The position numbers and the translations under genes are program-made. From contig CM059576.1 in the NCBI GenBank assembly GCA_030386875.1, positions 20,186,558 to 20,250,557 on the forward strand: 64,000 bases of DNA, written 5' to 3'. The notes below the pieces were generated by a model that had not been told where the DNA came from, made no database searches, and was given only the letters and a program-made list of their open reading frames with translations. The stretch is from Morinoia aosen (Eukaryota > Arthropoda > Malacostraca > Amphipoda > Talitridae). Shown in pieces: positions 9,415 through 20,994 of the stretch (its first letter is position 1; every line of letters begins with the position of its first letter).

Positions 9415-12254
9415 TTTTGCTAAACATTGAACAGAAAAAATGCTCCACATTCGTTGATTCAGGCTCTTCCGTGACTCTTGTGAAATCTTGTGTAATTAAC
9501 AAATTATTCAAAACTCTTCCCCGAATTAAACGATGCACTAAAGTTCTTTGTTCTGTAAATGGAGATAATCTCCACACTCGAGGTACGATTGACCTGAAAT
9601 TTAAACTAGGTGATGTTGAGCATTGCCATTCTGCTATAATTGTGGAAGATTCTTACTTCCCTGGAGCTGTCTTGATAGGCCGAGATTTCCTTAAGAGATT
9701 CGGCGTTGAAATAAAATACAGTCAGAATGAGAAAGGTCACGTGAGAATTAACAATAAAGTTTACCCATTTCAATCAGTTGCTGCTTCTAATTCAGTAAAT
9801 TTTGTGAAACAATCTGAGGATGCATCATTCAGTGTCGCAAGAATGTCACATGATCTGACTGTTGAAGGAGGCACGTTATGTCATTCCTTTTTGAGAGTTC
9901 CCAAGCACATGAATGGAAAGACAGTCGTTCTAAAGCAGAGCGTTACATGCAAAGGAATAGCAGTGCCCCGCACGTTAGCCAAAGTCCGTGATGGTACCGT
10001 GCCTGTAGTTTTTGTAAATTATAATGATAAGAATGTTCTTGTGCCTAGGAATAAAATTTGTGCTAGTTTAGATGTTGCCATTGAGGACCCAGAGCCTGGC
10101 TCAGACGAAAGCGAAAGTGATGCTCGAGCTCAGGCACAGCGCAAGGCCTATGATGTCGTGGCGACAGTGCATGGCGCCAGACGAGAGCCCGCTCTGACTG
10201 AAAGCCCCTTGAGTCAGTGCAACCCTGAGTTACTGCCTAACAGTGAACTGTTGCCAGTCGCAGAGAAACGAAATGAACCTGAATTCAACCGGATGATTGA
10301 CGATGTTGACTTGTCACATTTGAACTTAGATCAGAGAACGACCCTTGTAAATTTGATTAACAATCATAGGAATGCGTTCGCGGTTGGAGACGAGATTGGT
10401 CATGCGCGAAATGCTGTACATAGATTAGACATTCAGGGTCATGAGCCAATCAATACGCCCCAATATCGAGTTCCTCACGCTACAAAACAATTAGTTGAAG
10501 AGCATGTCCAAGAGATGCTGAAACAGAAAGTTATAGAGCCAGCTTACTCCCCATGGTCGTCACCTATTTTGACAGTCAGAAAAAACGATGGAACTCATAG
10601 GATAGTTGTCGATTTTCGTCTTATCAACAAAATAGTTAAGAAAGACACTTTCCCTATTCCGCATATGACTGACACCCTCGAAAGTCTAAAGGACTCAAAT
10701 TTATTCACGACCCTTGATATGCGAAGCTCCTATCATCAGATCGAACTGTCCCCAGAGAGCAGAGACATTACCGCTTTCAGAACGCCTACAGGTAGTTACA
10801 GGTACTGCCGGTCACCCCAAGGTCTTATCACATCCGCAGCTGCACTTCAAAGAGCAGTCAATATGGCTTTTTCCCCATTCATTTCAAAATTTCTGTTCTG
10901 TTACGTTGACGACATCATCATCTATTCAAAAAATTTCGAGACTCATGTCGAACATTTGGATAAGGCGTTACTTCAAACAGCTGCTTCAGGTTTCAAATTA
11001 AGCCTTAAGAAATGCCAGTTTGCGGCCAGTAGCGTGACTTTCCTTGGTATCAAAGTCAGTTCAGAGGGACTAACTCCCAGACCTGACAAAGTGCGAGCTT
11101 TAGCGGATGCTTTGAGACCTAGGAGTGTTAAAGAGGTGAAGAGATTCTTAGGCTCTACCGGATTCTTTAGAAAGTTCATTAAAAATTATGCTCATATCGC
11201 GGCACCTCTAACCGAGCTTACAAAAAAGACGAACTTATTTAAATGGACGGACGTCCATCAGCGAGCTTTCGATGACTTGAAAGATAAACTTGTGTCTGCG
11301 CCTATACTTAAATTTCCTGACTTTCAGAGAGAGTTTGTGTTGCACACTGATGCCTCGGGCATTGCAATTGGAGGAGCATTACTTCAGATGCACGACGGCA
11401 TTGAGTTACCTGTAGCATACTATAGTCGAAAATTAAAAGGAAATGAACTTAAATATTCTGCAACAGAACTCGAAGCTCTCGCTATCCATGATTCAATCAA
11501 ACATTATGATGCGTACCTGTACTTAAATGAGTTCGTCGTGGTAACTGATCACCGTCCCTTAACGTTCATTTTTGCTAATAAAACAGGTAATCACCGTATT
11601 TCAAGATGGGCTCTGCTTCTTCAGGAATATAATTTCTCTGTTCGGTACAAGCCGGGAGCACAACACCATTTGCCCGACTATTTGTCTAGATCTGAAAGAA
11701 TCGTCAATGCTGTCGTAGACACTGCTGAGTCAAACTGTAGTAATAAGAATGATCCTAAAATTAATGCTGATGTTCCTTCTAGAATTAAGCCTTGTTCTAA
11801 TAATAATGCGACAGATGTTCCCGTCGACGATGTGTGCCCTCCACCCGTGTACAGTGAACGTGATAACAGTGTTGCCGTCGAGGCAAAGCAATTGAGCCTG
11901 GATGATGTTGTTTCAGAGCAAGAAAAGGACTCACTTTGGTCTGGTGTAAGAAACTTGTTAACTGGCAATGACTTGGGTGACACTAAGATTTCAAACATTG
12001 ACGAATATTTTATTGATGATAACAATGTCCTGTGTAGATTGTCGAGAAAGAAACGCAGAAACGGTAGAAGTAATGTACAAATAGTCATTCCTAAGTCTTT
12101 AGTTAAGGTAGCTTTAAAGCTGAGCCATGACAACGATTTGTCCGCTCATATGGGTTTCCTAAGAACTCTTGAACGTGCCAGAGATAAATTCTTCTGGATT
12201 AATCAAATTCGTGACGTCAAAGACTATGTAAAGAAATGTCTAGCTTGCCAATGA
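9357..12254 (+). CDS. pol: Gypsy Pol: protease, RT, RNase H, integrase zinc domain (ends at a premature stop)
   Basis: Open in the -1 frame relative to gag from 9357; the usable coding part begins at the frameshift site. Protease: FVDSGSS active site about 9450-9470. Reverse transcriptase: the VVDFR motif near 10609, TLDMRSSYHQIEL near 10711-10750, and catalytic YVDD near 10900-10913. RNase H: HTDAS near 11344, the TELEAL glutamate near 11464 and TDHRPL near 11544. The integrase HHCC zinc domain runs from the paired histidines near 12124-12150 to CLAC near 12238-12249. Translation stops at TGA 12252-12254, immediately after this zinc domain, where related elements continue into the integrase core. 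A CGA-to-TGA change is the simplest explanation (inference). Confidence 0.85.
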   Translation, partial: HCRSKVKKLLQQPKSFSPVILLNIEQKKCSTFVDSGSSVTLVKSCVINKLFKTLPRIKRCTKVLCSVNGDNLHTRGTIDLKFKLGDVEHCHSAIIVEDSYFPGAVLIGRDFLKRFGVEIKYSQNEKGHVRINNKVYPFQSVAASNSVNFVKQSEDASFSVARMSHDLTVEGGTLCHSFLRVPKHMNGKTVVLKQSVTCKGIAVPRTLAKVRDGTVPVVFVNYNDKNVLVPRNKICASLDVAIEDPEPGSDESESDARAQAQRKAYDVVATVHGARREPALTESPLSQCNPELLPNSELLPVAEKRNEPEFNRMIDDVDLSHLNLDQRTTLVNLINNHRNAFAVGDEIGHARNAVHRLDIQGHEPINTPQYRVPHATKQLVEEHVQEMLKQKVIEPAYSPWSSPILTVRKNDGTHRIVVDFRLINKIVKKDTFPIPHMTDTLESLKDSNLFTTLDMRSSYHQIELSPESRDITAFRTPTGSYRYCRSPQGLITSAAALQRAVNMAFSPFISKFLFCYVDDIIIYSKNFETHVEHLDKALLQTAASGFKLSLKKCQFAASSVTFLGIKVSSEGLTPRPDKVRALADALRPRSVKEVKRFLGSTGFFRKFIKNYAHIAAPLTELTKKTNLFKWTDVHQRAFDDLKDKLVSAPILKFPDFQREFVLHTDASGIAIGGALLQMHDGIELPVAYYSRKLKGNELKYSATELEALAIHDSIKHYDAYLYLNEFVVVTDHRPLTFIFANKTGNHRISRWALLLQEYNFSVRYKPGAQHHLPDYLSRSERIVNAVVDTAESNCSNKNDPKINADVPSRIKPCSNNNATDVPVDDVCPPPVYSERDNSVAVEAKQLSLDDVVSEQEKDSLWSGVRNLLTGNDLGDTKISNIDEYFIDDNNVLCRLSRKKRRNGRSNVQIVIPKSLVKVALKLSHDNDLSAHMGFLRTLERARDKFFWINQIRDVKDYVKKCLACQ
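9375..9381 (+). promoter_or_regulatory. -1 ribosomal frameshift site A AAA AAC
   Basis: In the gag frame the bases read TCA AAA AAC, giving the heptamer A AAA AAC (the X XXY YYZ pattern). Pol is in exactly the -1 frame and is open from 9357, so slipping here fuses Gag to Pol 33 nt before the gag stop. A 12-nt perfect palindrome, gaaaagcttttc (9395-9406), lies 13 nt downstream; it may be a weak stimulator, but the spacing is longer than usual. Confidence 0.7.
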
Positions 12255-13306
12255 ACAAAATGGCAGGGTCAATTTAAAGTTCCCTTGGGAAAATTCCCTG
12301 AAATTTCATATCCCCTTGAAAGAGTTGCAGTTGACCTTGTTGAGCTTCCTGTTAGTTACGCAGGCAACAAATACCTTCTAACGATAGTTGATCATTTACT
12401 AGGTATGTTGATGCTTATCCCCTTACAGATAAGTCTGCGGATACTGTCACCAGAGCTTTTGTCCAATACGTCGGAAAATTCTCTGCCCCGAATACGATCG
12501 TCAGTGACAGAGGCAGCGAATTTACCAATAGGTTATTCCAGGACGTCTGCAAAAATCTCAAAGCGAGATCACAAACGACGACTGCTTACCACGCGATGGC
12601 GAACGGTTGCTGCGAGAGAATGAACGGTATCTTAAAGACTGCAATCTCTCACTTAGCGGCTGAAGATAAGTTCACTTGGGACGAGAGCGTTCCCTTTGCG
12701 ACTCTCGCGGTGAATACTTCCTATCAGACTGCGATTAAGGACACGCCGTTCTTTCTGTTCTACGGCCGAGACGCAAACCTTCCCTTCCACGACATCTTCA
12801 AGGAGCAGCCTATAAACTACGCATGTGACAAAGAGTATTCAACTGAAGTCTCGCTCCGACTGTCCAAAGCATTTGCTGCTGTTAGGAAAAACTCTGAGGC
12901 GGCCAGGCAAGCTGCGGCGAAGATCTACAATCGAACGGCCAAAGAATGTGATGTCCAAGCTGGGGACCTTATTATGTTGAGGAATGAAGGAGGGTGTGTC
13001 GAGGACAGAGCCTTTCCATCGAGATTCCGAGGCCCTTATAGAATTACCTCCAGACGTGGAAATAACATCACTATCAGAGGTCTATATTCAGACCGAAAGG
13101 AGCAGACCGTACACCTGAACCGTGTGAAACGTGCTTATCTTGACGACGCCATGGCCTTCCCTTTCAACAACGACGAAGAAAAGGACGAACTGCAAGGGGC
13201 AGAGACGAACGACATTCCTGCAGTGCCGAGCACAAGCCAGAGAAATGAAGAAATGATTCCTAGATATTCTCTGAGAAATCGGACGAGACGTCCAAACTAT
13301 GTATGA
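12255..13306 (+). pseudogene. Gypsy integrase core and C-terminus, broken
   Basis: After the stop at 12252-12254, the same frame continues through the start of the integrase core (VDLVELP, LTIVDH) to about 12395. A one-base shift there moves the coding to the next frame, which stays open to the stop at 13304-13306. That frame carries the second catalytic aspartate (SDRGSEF, about 12500-12525) and the catalytic glutamate (CCERMN, about 12608-12625). The C-terminal domain follows (FRGPYRI near 13027) with a basic tail. Both breaks would stop this copy from making a full integrase. The segment from 12596 can be read as a 236-codon frame, but it is a fragment and not a separate gene. Confidence 0.8.
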
Positions 13307-14826
13307 TCATTTGTGTCTCGCAAGGACGTCCCAAAACTTCAATAATGATTATCTCATTTCACTCCCAAATGTTCTATGTTTAATATTCAGAATGTTTTCT
13401 AATCATTTCCCTTGTGTTTAACATTTCTTTTATATTTCAATTTTAGGATAAGTGCTTCGACTTAAATTTAAATGATTTCTCCAGCGAAATGCAGATAGGA
13501 TGTATTACATGATTAATGTCGATTTATGAATCAAATTTTGTATTTACCTTGATGATGCTCATTAACCAGTTAGAAATTTTACTCGATATCAAATTTGTAA
13601 CCCGTTCGTATGTCTTTTATAGCTCTTCTCCAGGAATGCGTGCTAATACGTAGGAACTTTCCTTTGCAGCCCACTAATTATCCGAGATATTGAATGTCAT
13701 ATTATGTATTTCTCATTAACTTCATTTACCGTGCATTTATTTCATTTGTGTTCTCTAACGGATTTCTTTGAGCTTATTGCGTTAGATTACTTTGATCTCT
13801 CATCAATTTAATTTACCTTTCATTTATTTCATTTGTGTTAGTTATAATGTTCTCTAAAGGATTTCTTTGAGCTTATTGCTTTAGATTACTTGATCTAGTT
13901 AAAACACTATCGAAGGGTGATACACCGGGCTGTAAATGGCATGGGGGAGATGTGATGAGTAGATGGACACAATTGATTACGATAAGTCAAAAGAAATCCG
14001 AGAGAAAAATCTTACCAAGCGCTGAAATTAATGTAGAACGGTTGTTACAGCACCTCAGTGTCAACTGAGGCAGGCAGACGAACGACCGACTACGGCACGC
14101 TGGGCAAGCGAGCGACAGGCGGAGGCCTGAACAGCACTCACACACCGCTCGCCAGTGCACCAGCGCAGCGGCCGAGAGGCAGAGTGTGAGAGCACTGTGT
14201 GCCATCGACGCCTGGGCTGCAGCACCGTGGTCTGCCAGTCGTCACAATACGCTTCTGCTGCGCGCCGACCACAAACGACCTTGCGAGTAAAGGGCCACTC
14301 AGCTGTCCGAGCCCGCCGCTACCACAGCTGCGCGTGACGCAATAGGCGGACCCAGCTTCCCATCTGCAGCAACAGTACACCCACTCGTACGAAGGACGGG
14401 ACTTTCCCCTGAACATCTATATTCTCGCCGGACACGGATTCAACAACGGCGAAGAAAAATAAAGAAGATACCGTTGGACAGCAATATGTCCATAGTAACT
14501 ACACGCAGGAGGTCGAGTATAGACTGATCGATTGCATATTCGATATTTTATTAGGATGGTTTTTACCCCTTTGAACGTCTTCAGAAGGCCTCTGATAGAA
14601 CGTCATTAGCCAAGAGAGAAGGTCTTCGGTAGTAAATTGGAATAGGACGTCCCGACGACCACAATAAGCTATCGCTTGTTCAAGATCTTCGATTCAGAAG
14701 TGCGTCAGAAGCACAAATCTCAAGGCTTGTCTAATTTCGCCCCTGCAATGAAGTACGAATCTCAGATGCGTGACTTCAGTAGACGGAAACTTCCATTTTT
14801 ACATCCGGGAGGATGTTGATTAATAT
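13307..14826 (+). other. Gypsy 3' non-coding region, no env
   Basis: 1.5 kb between pol and the polypurine tract. It contains a roughly 90-bp tandem duplication (about 13730-13815 and 13815-13900, sharing ggatttctttgagcttattg). It also contains a GC-richer patch (14030-14340) that opens frames on both strands, but none resembles an envelope protein. Confidence 0.6.
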
Positions 14827-14842
14827 AGGTTGGGGGGGATTC
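14827..14842 (+). promoter_or_regulatory. Polypurine tract (putative)
   Basis: aggttgggggggattc lies directly before the 3' LTR, the position from which plus-strand DNA synthesis is primed. Two internal T bases make it imperfect. Confidence 0.55.
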
Positions 14843-15692
14843 TGTTGTGTCCCGAATACGAACCGTTAAGTTTTCGCCACAAAAAAGAGTAAAGGGCGGT
14901 TGGACGTGAGAGCTTACACCGAACTCTGCTATCAAGAAATCTCAATGCTCAGCAGTATACAACGCGCCAGATGTCGATGTGTACCCAGCGAGGGCTCGAC
15001 CGTTACAAAAAAGAGGCAACACCGGCTCCCAGGGGCAGCGTGGCAGGACGGCAACAGCGGATGGCAACAGCGTGGCACCAGCATGGCACCAACATGGCAT
15101 CAGCGTGGCACCAGTGTGGCAGCGGACGGCAACAGCAGATAGCAACGGCTGGCGCTGCTACCCGAAGGCGCGTCTGGGCCTAAGCGACGAGACCGGGGCC
15201 GTCAACTTCAACGGCTATGATCAGCCGCGGTAACTCCTGCAGCACGACAGCTACTTAAAGGGTTCGACGAGGGTTAGGGCATCATCATTATAGAGCGTAA
15301 CTCCGACGTTAGAAGGTCTCATCGTGCCACTTCATTAGATGTGTTGAATTTGCATACGGCGAGGCACTCCGTATTTGACCCCGATTCTGTGTTAACGTCA
15401 CGTAATAATTTAACGTACAATTCGAGACCTTAATATTACCCTCCGTCATCGCTGCATATCCAAAGTTGCGTGAGACCCTCGTAACAATTGTTCCTATGTA
15501 TATTTGCTAGTCTCATCTACCCCATTGTCATATTTTGTGTACACCTTTCATCATAACAAGTAAAAATGACGTGGCCACGTTGAAAGAATCGTGTTTTCTT
15601 TCGGAAAATAACTCCTTTGATTTTTAGACTTGAAAAGATGAAAAAAATGTGAAAAACCTTGAACTTGGATTTGAAAAAAAAGTAGTATAACA
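14843..15692 (+). repeat. 3' LTR, 850 bp
   Basis: Matches the 5' LTR except at 15199 and 15498. It is followed by the CCGT target duplication at 15693-15696. Confidence 0.93.
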
Positions 15693-15721
15693 CCGTAATA
15701 TAACAGGTTCATAACCTATTT

Positions 15722-16262
15722 GGGTCAATATTGAATTTAATGTTGTCAACGAATTTAATAATTTCGTAGGTATAGATAGGTAATATAGTCGATTTTAAGA
15801 CGTTTTACAAAAATGACAATGTGCCCGGAAATGCTTAGTTTTGGAAATATAGGATAAATAACGCCAGGTAAGAATAGCATTAACGGCAGTTCCGATATGG
15901 CTCTTCCGGCGTTTCGCGGACGCGGACCACGCCAAGCTTTTGGCGGGAGTCATCGGCCTCTTTATGGTTGAGTTAAATTAAGATATTTTAGGCTTACTTA
16001 GGTTAGGATACTTGACTAAATTAACTTTACCAAACCTTACCTTACCTATCGTTACGTCAGAACCGGATTTCTGCTTATTTACCTCTCCGTTTGTTCAATT
16101 TTATAAACCACGTTCCTATAACTTCAAAGTTAAATATCTCCAAAAATAAGCATTTCCGGGCACATTGTCATTCATGTAAAACGTCTTAAAATTGACTATA
16201 TTACCTATCTATACTTACAAAATTATGAAATTCGTTGACAACATTAAATTCAATATTGACCC
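15722..16262. mobile_element. Foldback MITE, 541 bp, within copy A
   Basis: Ends GGGTCAATATTG and CAATATTGACCC. The inverted arms extend roughly 115 bp (15722-15840 against 16140-16262, sharing the gacaatgtgcccggaaatgc block). It is flanked by CTATTT at 15716-15721 and 16263-16268. The middle holds TTAGGTTAGG-like sequence and no frame. Copy B lacks the insertion at the matching place (about 31000). Confidence 0.75.
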
Positions 16263-16824
16263 CTATTTGTCATTATTGATCGCAATTAGGATGCCGATAT
16301 AGATTTTGAGGTACGATAGAAATAGTTTACAAACTCATATTTCCGAAGTGCCATAGTGTTTTGTCATATAATGAAATTCCTTGATATTCTACCCTGCTGT
16401 AAAGGGACCTGACAATCCCCTGGTGTCCACTAGTTTCCAGTCAGTTTATTTTTTCCATATGATGACCTGTTTTCATCATAGTTGAAAGATGTTAAGACAA
16501 GGTCTTTTGCCAAACTTTTCTTTGAGTCCATTTAGGATGGGGTACCTTAGAAATTTAGGTAACTTTTTTGACGTCAAGCTTTGGTTGCTCCATGTAGTAT
16601 TAAGTATTTCAAGTATTAAGAAACTTGGAGCCTTTTTTGAACTTTTGATATTGCGTATATTATTGACTCAAAATACTCATTATAGGCCGATTACTTACCT
16701 CTGGACATTTGGACAACATTCATTGTGTAAAAAAAAGGTAGTAATTTTTTGCCATTGAAGGTAGTAAAAAGTTGTAAAAAGTAGTAAAATTTTGAAATAA
16801 AATATCAGTAGTCTCCATGTCCTG

Positions 16825-17914
16825 ATATTGCAGATTTTGAGCTCATGTTTCAATGATTAATTGAGCACTAACATAAGTTTTTTTTATTATTGCAGCACTG
16901 GCATTATAATTCTTAGAATTTTTGCAGCTAGTATTTGCATGCATTATCAAACTTGGGATAACTTATGAAAGGGAATACATTTTCATATTTCTTGGTCGAA
17001 AATTTATTATAGAATTGACAGGTATTATGATACCCATATCTGTTTTTGAACCAAGTATCTCTAGATTTGGATATTTTATTTTCCAATGAAGTTCTTTGTA
17101 TGGTCTTTATTATGAATAAACTAGTTTTGTATTTCTTTTTATGGAAAAGATTAAGTATGCCAAATTTGAACATATCTGCCTTTTCTGAAGCTACTCGGTT
17201 TTTTGTTGATCTGTGATCATACCAAATGGAAATAATAACTACTAAAATTGGAATTTTGTGAGTTGATGCTAGTTACTCTGCACTTTTTGTAGTTCTATAT
17301 AAACTTGTATAATTCTAGACTGTGGGATGTTCATTGCATTATGAAAGAAGTTATTTCAAGCCATATTTGTCATCAGTTATTGTCAATTTCTATGAAGGAC
17401 TAGACTACAATTATTATAGTAATTCAAGAAGTTTTCAATTGATTGGTAGATTGTTTATATATAGAATCATTAGGTAGAGGTTTAGTTAAGAGAAATATTC
17501 TTAACTTTTGCATTGAGTTTAGCCAGTTCCTAATATATAATATTCCACTCTCTATAATATGGTTGAAAGATCACTAATGATCATTGAGTGCATAAATTAT
17601 TTGTCACTAAGGAGCTGTCAAGATGAACTGCCAGCACTGCTTTGTAGTAGCTAAACGGAAAGGTATTCTTGGTTTCATAATGCTAAGTTTGCTACATTGC
17701 TGAAGGTTTCAGAGCTAATTTATTACTTCATGAGAGTGAAAATGTTGAAGAATTATTGTCATGAGCTGAGAAAATCAGTTGGAACATTTTGATTTGCCAT
17801 TTATATGCTTGGTGCGTTTTGCATATCTTGCAAAAATTTCTGGAAACCTCTCATAAATCCATTCAAATAATTATATGTTGTCTCAGTTGTAACTCCCATT
17901 TGTAGTTAGGATTA
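16825..17914. other. No gene seen
   Basis: AT-rich, unassigned. Short open frames on either strand have no recognisable motif. Confidence 0.5.
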
Positions 17915-18508
17915 TCTATATATTAATACGCTAACCTGTGCGTCACGCCCTTCAACATCATTGCGGTATCTATGATACGGGTTGGCTCGTGTCGGGTCGC
18001 GCTCCATTAGAGGGAGCGAGGGAGAGAGAGAGTGAGGGTGAGAAGGAAGAGAGAGAGGGACAGGGGCAGCAGGAGATGAAAATTGTTCTATGTTTTTAAA
18101 AATTTTAAGATTTTATATTTTTATATCATTTTAATTTTTTTAGTTTGTTAGGATTGGATAGGTTAGTACATGTTATGTTAGGATGGGTAAGATTAGAATG
18201 TTATGATAGAATTTGTCAGGTAATGTTGACCGAATTTTTTAATGGGTCCACCTAGCTTGTTGATGACATTGGTTAAAGTTAGGATAAGATATGTTAGGTT
18301 GAGTTAGGATAGGTTAAGATATGTTAGGTTAGGATAGTTTTGGTTAGCTTAGGTCAAGAGAAGATAGGTTTGATTATGTTAAGGTATGATAAGTTAGTGT
18401 AGAATATGTTACTTCAAAATCTGGGAAGTAATGTTGACCAAATGCTTTTCACGGATCCACCCAGCTTATTGATAACATTCTCCGTGGAATTTCCACGGGC
18501 CCTGCTAG
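17915..18508 (+). mobile_element. Non-autonomous Helitron-like element, 594 bp
   Basis: Begins TCTATATATTAATACG after an A (17914) and ends CTAG before a T (18509), the A/T insertion preference of Helitrons, with no target duplication. A hairpin, ccgtggaa-t-ttccacgg (18482-18498), lies 6 bp before CTAG, as in Helitron 3' ends. The interior is a GA-rich stretch (18010-18070) and many aggttaggat motifs. There is no Rep/helicase coding sequence. Confidence 0.65.
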
Positions 18509-18526
18509 TTGGGCATAATTTTGCTT

Positions 18527-20897
18527 AAGGGGATCTACTACCCCTGAATGGACCTCATTGTTTAAAAGTCACTGTACACATTTCTATTGCACTTAGGGGA
18601 ATGAAAATGCATAGAGATATGTAAAATTGAATTCCAAACACATTTGCTTCTGTAAAATTTATTGATTTTCTTGAAAAAAGTTAATTTTTGAAAACAAAAA
18701 AAACTTTACGCCAAACATTTCTCACTATACAATTTTTAACGTAAAAGTGTGATTTTGGTCTCATTCAAAGCGAAGTGACTACAAAAACCGTAAAGAAAGA
18801 TTTTTTTGATTTTCTAATTAGAAAAAATTATGGTTAGATATGTCGACAAATTTTTTCCAAAAAAATCCTGACTACTTTTTCTAATCCCAGATTGTAACAT
18901 TCTATTGTAACTAGGTAAACGAAAATGAATACAGATATGTAAAATTGAATTCTGAACACATCTGATTCTATAAACATTTTCGATTTTTGCCATAGAAAAA
19001 ATTATTTTGCGATAAAAAATGATAACAAAAATCAAATTTTCTCACTACACTTTTCAACATAGAAGCGTGATTTTGGTCTCATTCGATACGGTTCAACGAT
19101 GGAAACAGCATAACGAAGCAAAACTATTTGAATTCCAAGTTTAATTTTTATTGGTAAATAACTCATTTTTAAAATTTTTTTACAGGTCGCATATATGTAA
19201 CCATAACTTTTTTATAATTCGGAAATCAAAAAGATCCTTCGTTACGGCCTTTGTACAGTCCTTCCGCTTCGAATGAGACCAAAATCACACTTTTATGTTG
19301 AAAATTGTAGAGTAAGAAATGTTTGGCTCCATCTTTTTTTTCTTGTTTTCAAAAATTAACTTTTTTGCAAAAATCGAAAAAATTTATAGTAGCTTATGTG
19401 TTTGGAATTCAATTTTACATATCTCTATGCATTTTCGTTCCCCTAGGTGCAATAGAAATGGGAAAAAGACATTTGTAAAATTGGGTGATTCAGGTAAAGC
19501 TAATGCCGCGGCCAGACAAACAGCAGTGGAGCAGGGCAGAGCAGAGCAGACTCGGCACGGTGTTTTATGTTAGTGGTATTCCTATTAGGGTGGCCAGACA
19601 AGTAGCACAGAGCAGAGCAGGGCAGCGCTGTCTGAAGCAAGCGCCAACAGCGTTTTATCTTGGATGATAAAACACCGCTCGGGAGCTAGCAGTCAGTTGC
19701 ACCCTAGCGTTCGTACGGGGAGGTTGTCGAACTTCACATCTCCTCGGTGCAAGCTATTCCTGCAATCGGGATGCATCTCATATTTCGATCATAACTATGT
19801 TAATGAACAATGGTCATTTGTAGAAGACGCCATAGAAGTTAGTGTTAAGAGGGCTAGTATTGTTATTTATACGTATATAGGTACTTTCCACCTCATAAAT
19901 TGAAAACTAAACGTATACCAAGTATTTTCTTTGTCAATACCTACACTTCAAAGCGTACCACTGCCTGACATTTTATTTTCGTGTTAGGTGCACGGCACTA
20001 AAATTGACTTCAATCATACTTTTTTATGTATCAACAAATAGTTTTTTATTAATAGTTTAGCCCGAAGCGCTGCACACGGCCGATAGAGAAATATTCAAGT
20101 TTACATTTTATCAGTATTACATTGGTAAAAATAACTTTGAAAGCATGCAAGTCAAAAACTACTAGTTACTCCAAAAAACGATTGTGATGTTCGAGTTCTG
20201 TGGGAAAATAAAAATTAAATTGAAACGTAGTGCCGCAAGCCAAATACAAAAGATCCTTTTACACTTTGAAATTGTTTATTAATTTATTAATTCAAAATTT
20301 GGGTTATGTCCATAAATGTATATCTTTATTATACGCTTGAACGAATAATTTCCTTGTTCTGTAATGTATCTACACGTAAAGCACTGCAAAATAATTCAGA
20401 TTCAAGTATCTTAAAGGCTTCAAGTCGTTCGTCAGTGAATTATTAGCATTATTATTCTCTAAGCAATCATAACTTGCTTGTCATGCAATTAATTTCTTGA
20501 GGAATTTTCTCGAGCATTTGTAAAACACTATTAAAGCCATTTAATTTGTTGAGTATAGCAATATTGTAGGGAGTTCAATAGTAAAATACAAATGTACTTG
20601 TAATGCTAACAGCATAATGCGTAGCATAGAAATATATATAAATAAACATAATTAGATGATTTATTTCCAGTTCTACAGCTATTTAATAAATTGAATTTGA
20701 GGAACTACAGTCACAAAGCACTGCTCTTCTTAGCGCCAAAGATTGCAACTGCTGCGGACTCAGGACTGCCACTGCTGTTTGTTTGGCCGCCTAACTTGCT
20801 AGCATAAGCTAGCAGCTACCAGCGAGCTGAAACTGCTCTGCTCAGCCCTGCTTCACTGCTGTTTGTCTGGCCGGGCCTAAGGGTAGTGAATCCCCTT
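18527..20897. mobile_element. Composite foldback element with nested insertion
   Basis: Short outer inverted ends (aaggggatctactacccct near 18527 and agggtagtgaatcccctt near 20880) enclose long inverted arms, about 18575-18865 against 19190-19480. These share cacttaggggaatg, acatatctctatgcattt and tgattttggtctcattc blocks. A third partial copy of the arm lies at about 18895-19085 in direct orientation. The element at 19505-20876 is inserted near its right end. There is no coding capacity. Confidence 0.6.
19505..20876. mobile_element. TIR element, 1.37 kb (nested, non-coding)
   Basis: Inverted ends of about 40 bp: gccgcggccagacaaacagc at the left and gctgtttgtctggccgggcc at the right, each followed inward by agcagggc/agagcag repeats. 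The interior is AT-rich and non-coding. It looks like a non-autonomous hAT-type element, but I could not find clean target duplications. Confidence 0.6.
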
Positions 20898-20994
20898 TTT
20901 GTACAATTTGTTTGGAAATTGGCCAGTATATGTATTTTTTGAAAGTAAACTTGTTTTACTCATGTCACTTTTTCGATTTAGGCCCTATTTTTTA

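Larger units (their letters stand above)
7050..15692 (+). mobile_element. Ty3/gypsy LTR retrotransposon, 8643 bp, complete
   Basis: Two 850-bp LTRs bound a primer-binding region, gag, pol and a 3' non-coding region with a G-rich polypurine tract. Target duplication is CCGT. The domain order protease, reverse transcriptase, RNase H, integrase places it in Ty3/gypsy. No env-like frame is present between 13307 and 14842. The LTRs differ at only two positions that I can find (7406 versus 15199, and 7705 versus 15498), so insertion is recent. Even so, pol carries an internal stop and a frameshift within integrase. Confidence 0.92.
5337..16824 (+). mobile_element. CAGGGTGTCTACTAG repeat, copy A (interrupted)
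   Basis: This interspersed element starts CAGGGTGTCTACTAG followed by reiterated agtagtaaaa motifs (5337-5450). It ends with the same motif family and a roughly inverted end, cagtagtctccatgtcctg (16806-16824). Copy B at 27933-32418 aligns along most of its length, which establishes the two ends. Copy A is broken by the gypsy element (7050-15692) and a MITE (15722-16262), leaving about 2.3 kb of its own sequence. It has no coding capacity. The terminus resembles that of the hAT-like element at 22993-24430 (CAGGGTGCGTAC), so it may be a non-autonomous relative. No clear target duplication was found. Confidence 0.65.

Noticed and set aside
13307-14842. Envelope gene in the gypsy element
   Set aside because: No frame long enough and no signal peptide or membrane segment; the frames at 13987-14416 overlap one another on both strands in a GC-richer patch.
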